Assembly: GCA_030248215.1 (NCBI GenBank)
Contig: JASANG010000994.1
Location: 1-64,000, forward strand
Direction: 5' to 3'
Length of the DNA stretch: 64,000 bases
Origin: Enoplolaimus lenunculus
Taxonomy: Eukaryota; Nematoda; Enoplea; Enoplida; Thoracostomopsidae
The translations under genes were made by a program, and so were the position numbers. The stretch's first letter is position 1. Each line of letters opens with the position of its first letter. Under the pieces are notes generated by a model that worked only from the letters and a program-made list of their open reading frames with translations, ran no database searches and was not told where the DNA came from. Shown piece by piece: positions 59,706-64,000 of this stretch.

Positions 59706-61552
59706 AAGAAAATAATATTATTAGCGGAATGCGCACTCTCCGGTCGGAAAGGAAAAATCAGCAGCATGCGAAATCGAAATGAAACAATACTCAGACTTCA
59801 CGCATCATAAAAAAACGAACAACGTCAATCGAAAAAGAAAATTCTAAGCTATAATTCATATGTAGTAAATAAAAAATATCAATAGCCCATTTAAGTAATT
59901 CAAAGATCACAGGAGGGGCAGGTAATCGTACCATCGCACAGACATACATAAAACATCAAAATAAAATAGACATCAAAATTTTATATTACAATTATTAATA
60001 AAAAATACACTAAAAAAAACAAAAATCAAACCATAAAATAAACGATATATCAGCACAAAAAATCGTGTAATGTGTGGACGGCGCAAAAGGGGCTAATTAA
60101 GTTAAGCAAAACAAACACAACAGAGACCCCTATTCTACTAAACCATTGCACGGGCACAATATTATCATACAATATTACCGAGTACATATTCGTAATACAT
60201 TTTTTTAAAAAATTACAAAAAACATAATAAAAATAACAATTAAAATAAGAGTTTAAGCGGTACAAATTCCGTACGGTGTCGAAGCGGGTGACTAGGCATC
60301 TACTCTGGATGTTCCTCACGCCAGCTCTCCCCTCCCCTAGAGAGCACTCCCCGAAACACTTTCAAAGAGCGTTCCTTCTAGGCTGCAACAGGGAATGTTT
60401 AAAGTGACGTGTCTACAAATGCTAAACGACAACAGTAATCTACCCCACCTAGAAGGTGTACATTGTACATGTTGTACACAAGGGAGTCCACTAAGGGCCT
60501 TTTACGGGGAATTTATCCGCCCCTGCTGGACTGGGCCGCGCGGGTGGCGGAGGACGTCTCCCGAGGAGCAGTAATACTCCACATAATCACTAATATTCTA
60601 TAAACAGATCACTCCTATTTTACAACAGAGTGATCGGTCTTGTAGACCTACAGTTTAGTGACAAACAACCTTAAGAGTCTAACAGACCTGAGACATAGGA
60701 CAGCGCGCAAGCAAAGGACTGTGTGCTAGTTACTAACTACCGACAATTGGCAATTGATTTAGTACTATTTAACAGATCCCTGCCCCAAATAGTTCCAAGA
60801 TTCAAAATAAAGCGTTCCGGAAATACTTGCAGAATATTCACATTTTGTACGTAGACTCTATATACAGCAATTATGCAACTGATAACATAGAAAATATAAA
60901 AAAACATAGCAAATCGGAAACATAGAATACTTAAGACATCAAATAGCGTCGTGCTAGAAGTCTAGACGCTATAATCAATGACCCACAAAAGATATCACCC
61001 CGCCACTGAACAACTCCCCAGACGCTCACCTGCAAGTGACCTGTCCTCACAAAAACAGTGGTGCTATCCGAACACCGCCCCACTCTGACCGGTGCAATAC
61101 TACAAAAGTGAAACAACTAATTAAAAATTAATAAAATGAAACTTAATTATTTGAGAAACCAACCTTAGATTGTCACTCTCCATCCCCCAAACTGCCCGTT
61201 TTCCCCTAAACTAAGACCGCTCCATCTCTCTGCTACCACGGCGTGAAAGAGCGACCTCACCAAGTATAGCACTAAATATAAAATTTATTTTCTTGCAGCA
61301 AATTTTAATTTTGAAATAAAAATATTTAATTTTATTTAAACTTAATATTATATGGATTCGCTCACCGGAAACCACAGTGGGTAGAAAGGTTAAATATTTC
61401 TCTACTATACAGTTTATATGAGTAAATAATTTTATTAATGAATCTACCTTGACTATCACAAAGAAATCTCTATAAATATGTACTAGCCCTAACCTTGAAA
61501 TTTGAGGAAAATTGTAAACTTCTCGAATCCGGCAAATTATATCTGTTAAATC
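59706..61552. other. Upstream region of TTC7
   Basis: No gene supported. Around 60,300-60,560 there are more GC-rich patches (CTCCCCTCCCCTAGAGAGC, CGCGCGGGTGGCGGAGG), possibly MITE debris. The TTC7 promoter should lie in the last kilobase, but no core motif is convincing. Confidence 0.45.
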
Positions 61553-64000
61553 ATGTCAAAGCTTAAAGGCCAGCGACTTGAATCGGAAATAACGCGTTTG
61601 AGGGCTGAACAAAACTGGGAACGTCTTGTTGAGATATTGCCGCAAATCAAGGAATCTGGCTCTGGGATTCAATATTTGACACACTTTTTGATGGCTGAAA
61701 CGGAGCTTGAAAGGTTTGTGGAACGACAAGCATCATTTCCAGTTCCCGATCATGCGAATAAAGATGTATTAAAAAAGGTTGGTTTTGCAACAATATACAT
61801 GTAAATTAGTTACTATAGAAGAAATTAGTAATATACTCTAGCCAAACTCTAAACAAGTTTTGTATATTGGTCGCACGAAGACGTCGAAACATTCAAAATT
61901 AAACCTTCCAATGTGCATTGACTTTGATAGTTGACGTTGATCGTACCCAGATCAGAACATTTAACCAAAATTTAAGTTCGAAATATACGCACGAGTTACA
62001 TCAGTATAATATTTAATATACGCACTAATCAGGTCGTATTAGGTAAAATATTTTAAAGCTTGAATTTTGCGGACGTATATTAGATTCTGTGTGTCATAAA
62101 ATACCTATCCATGTATTCACTACAACTCAGCATCATTATAGTTCCGCCTACATGCTTACGATATGCTTGTTGGAAATCTGAAGCGAAATTATTTGTCAGT
62201 TTGCTTCAGGTGAAAAAATCGTTGAATGAAGTGTTCGACAGCAACGACCTTAAATTTGACTTGTCGCTAGAAGCACATTTATTAATGGCGAAGTATCATT
62301 ATTTATGTGCTTCTTATGAAGATGCGATAAGTGATATTAGCAAGTCCGGTTTAGATAAACAAACTGTGGATTGGAAGTCACTAAGAACTTTACGGTAATC
62401 AAGCATTAAATGAATTATAATTACAGCGGTTAAATGAATGTTTAAACACGTTGAGAAACTAATAACTTGTTGTTGGTGTGGTAAGCTCAAAACTATACGA
62501 CGCTTTTGTACAAATTATTTTTAATAACGTTCGTGCCTTACGTAAGTTATATACGTATGTATAACGTTTAGATTGGTCTGCGAAGCGTACGCGATCAAAG
62601 GCCTTTGTATGGACAAACTGCCTGCAAAGTCATCGTCTAAGTTTCAAAAACAAACTCGTGATGAACAAATTGTGGCAAATTTTGAAAAATCTGCGGAACT
62701 TGCCGTAATATATATGCAAGAAATTGAACGAAGTCAACAACATTCCATGTCTGCAGTTAACTCTCTTACTGTCTCAGGCGGCGCCGGTGGTTCTAGTGCT
62801 ACTGCAACTTTAGAACGCAACACCGGATCTTATACAAGTGACGGTTCAGTGGTTAGAATACAGGTTACAAATTTATTCATTACTATATAATATAATTGAT
62901 TTAAAAACACATTCCTAAGAGTTATATCCATGCCATTTGAGTGTTTTGTTTGCAAACACGACACGCGAAGGACACAAGTGCTGCTGTGTAGATTATTGCT
63001 TGTACATTATTGCTACCCATTTTTTGAGGATTGATAACTCTTTCTGCCGAGCTCTCGGTATTGAGTTGTTTTCACTCTGAGGTTATTGGTTCTCAGATAG
63101 CACGACGACAACGACAGGTTAAATCTTTATTACTGGTGTAATCAGCAAATCTTGTATTGTTTTTGATTGCCCAGTTCCCAAGTTGCATCATAATTTCAGA
63201 GCAACTGAGCACCACAGATTTTGTATGAAAATTGGGATTATATAGACGTTTACAAAACGGCATGTATGATCTATTTGTAGGTGCCAATAGGTTCAGTTGC
63301 CGGTTCGATGAATAAACTGCCACAGTCGGCCGCGTCAGGCGGTTCTTCAGGCGTAGGCGGCTCTGCGTCATCTGCTGCAATCTCAGCAGGCGCTGCTGCT
63401 CAGTCAGCTCATAGTGCCATTAGTACTGAACGTATCGGTGATTTGGTCGAAACTGCAGTCCAACGTGTGCCAATATTTTATATGAAACACAAAATGATCG
63501 ACGCAGGCATTGATCGATATCGCACTCTGGTTCGTGGCCTTGATCGTCGGCCGGCGCAAACCATACAGCAGTCACTAGCACGCCAGCTGGCTGAAGTCTT
63601 ACTCCGTGGAGTGCCGTATAGCGCGTACCGGGGCCCGGAAGCAGCTCGGCTGCCGTCGGCCGCCGGACCACTTACAGCGCCTTCTCCTGGTATGTTGAGC
63701 ATGAATTTCGACGGCTGTTAACTCGTTTAATGCTGACAAATTTTGTCTTAAAAGAATATTTTGCAGCTCGACAGAGTCAAGGTTTCGACAAGAGCACGTA
63801 ATATCTATATGCAGGTCCGCTACCCGCGCTGGTCGGATGATATTTTGTTCTATTTATTATTCGCCATTGTCTTTTGATGTTTTTATTTATCAATATCTTC
63901 ATTGTCTGTGATCGTTGAGCATAATTTACTTTAGCATCAATCGCTGGCCGCTATCTTTATGATCCTACGTTTGTTCCTTCCAATCGTACAGAAGAAGTGT
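61553..64000 (+). CDS. TTC7: TTC7 (tetratricopeptide repeat protein 7), 5' part, cut by the window end
   Basis: TTC7 is the alpha-solenoid scaffold that, with EFR3 and FAM126/hyccin, brings PI4KIII-alpha to the plasma membrane to make PI4P. Exons: 61,553-61,777; 62,210-62,394; 62,572-62,863; 63,281-63,689; then a further exon from 63,767 or 63,777 into the window end. The ATG gives MSKLKGQRLESEITRLRAEQ, the family's conserved start. Later come AHLLMAKYHYLCASYEDAI, CEAYAIKGLCMDKLP, AVIYMQEIER, and SLARQLAEVLLRGVPYSAY. Residues roughly 170-250 form a Gly/Ser/Ala-rich linker longer than in human TTC7. The last visible exon reads STRARNIYMQVRYP in the expected frame, but with the GTATGT donor it requires the second, odd acceptor (GACAGAG). 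About 370 residues are covered of the roughly 850 usual. Confidence 0.92.

Overview
The window looks like AT-rich, intron-bearing animal nuclear DNA, most probably from a nematode. The coding evidence is three multi-exon genes with ordinary GT-AG introns of about 100 to 900 bases. The nematode call rests on two things. The four-EF-hand gene at 27.7 kb resembles the worm calmodulin-like CAL-1/CAL-2 proteins more than calmodulin. Degenerate TTAGGC/GCCTAA hexamers, the nematode telomere unit, are scattered through several small transposons. Species and clade cannot be fixed from the sequence alone.

Region 1 (1-9,115) is one huge inverted repeat. Two arms of about 3.85 kb face each other across a 1.4 kb loop built of a 39-bp tandem repeat. 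The left end coincides with the window edge, so the element may continue outside. No transposase is visible, and the long open frames in the loop come only from the repeat length being a multiple of three.

Region 2 (9.1-27.6 kb) is gene-poor. It holds MITEs with 8-9 bp target duplications (9,179; 14,750; 24,309), a CAA-type microsatellite, three copies of a 471-bp tandem repeat, a tRNA-like repeat and one convincing but orphan first coding exon (13,569-13,882).

Region 3 (27.6-29.2 kb) is a complete three-exon calmodulin-like gene on the plus strand.

Region 4 (about 32.5-52.5 kb) is the largest gene, on the minus strand. I rebuilt 31 exons whose conceptual product follows NBAS, the Sec39-domain subunit of the NRZ/Dsl1 tethering complex (C. 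elegans SMGL-1), from the N-terminal beta-propeller into the C-terminal third. All junctions keep frame except one near 36.6-36.7 kb. The extreme N- and C-termini are unresolved. Its introns carry many transposon remnants and a dead non-LTR reverse-transcriptase tail.

Region 5 (52.5-61.5 kb) is repeats: tRNA-like elements, hAT-like MITEs, a G/C-run-rich inverted-repeat element, and a strongly strand-asymmetric A/C-rich tract that may partly be poor-quality assembly. Region 6 (61,553-64,000) is the 5' part of TTC7 on the plus strand, the scaffold of the PI4KIII-alpha complex, cut by the window end.

The calmodulin-like gene and NBAS are convergent, while NBAS and TTC7 are divergent with about 9 kb of repeats between them. 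Nothing indicates joint regulation. NBAS and TTC7 are both housekeeping membrane-trafficking/lipid-signalling genes, but operate in different complexes.
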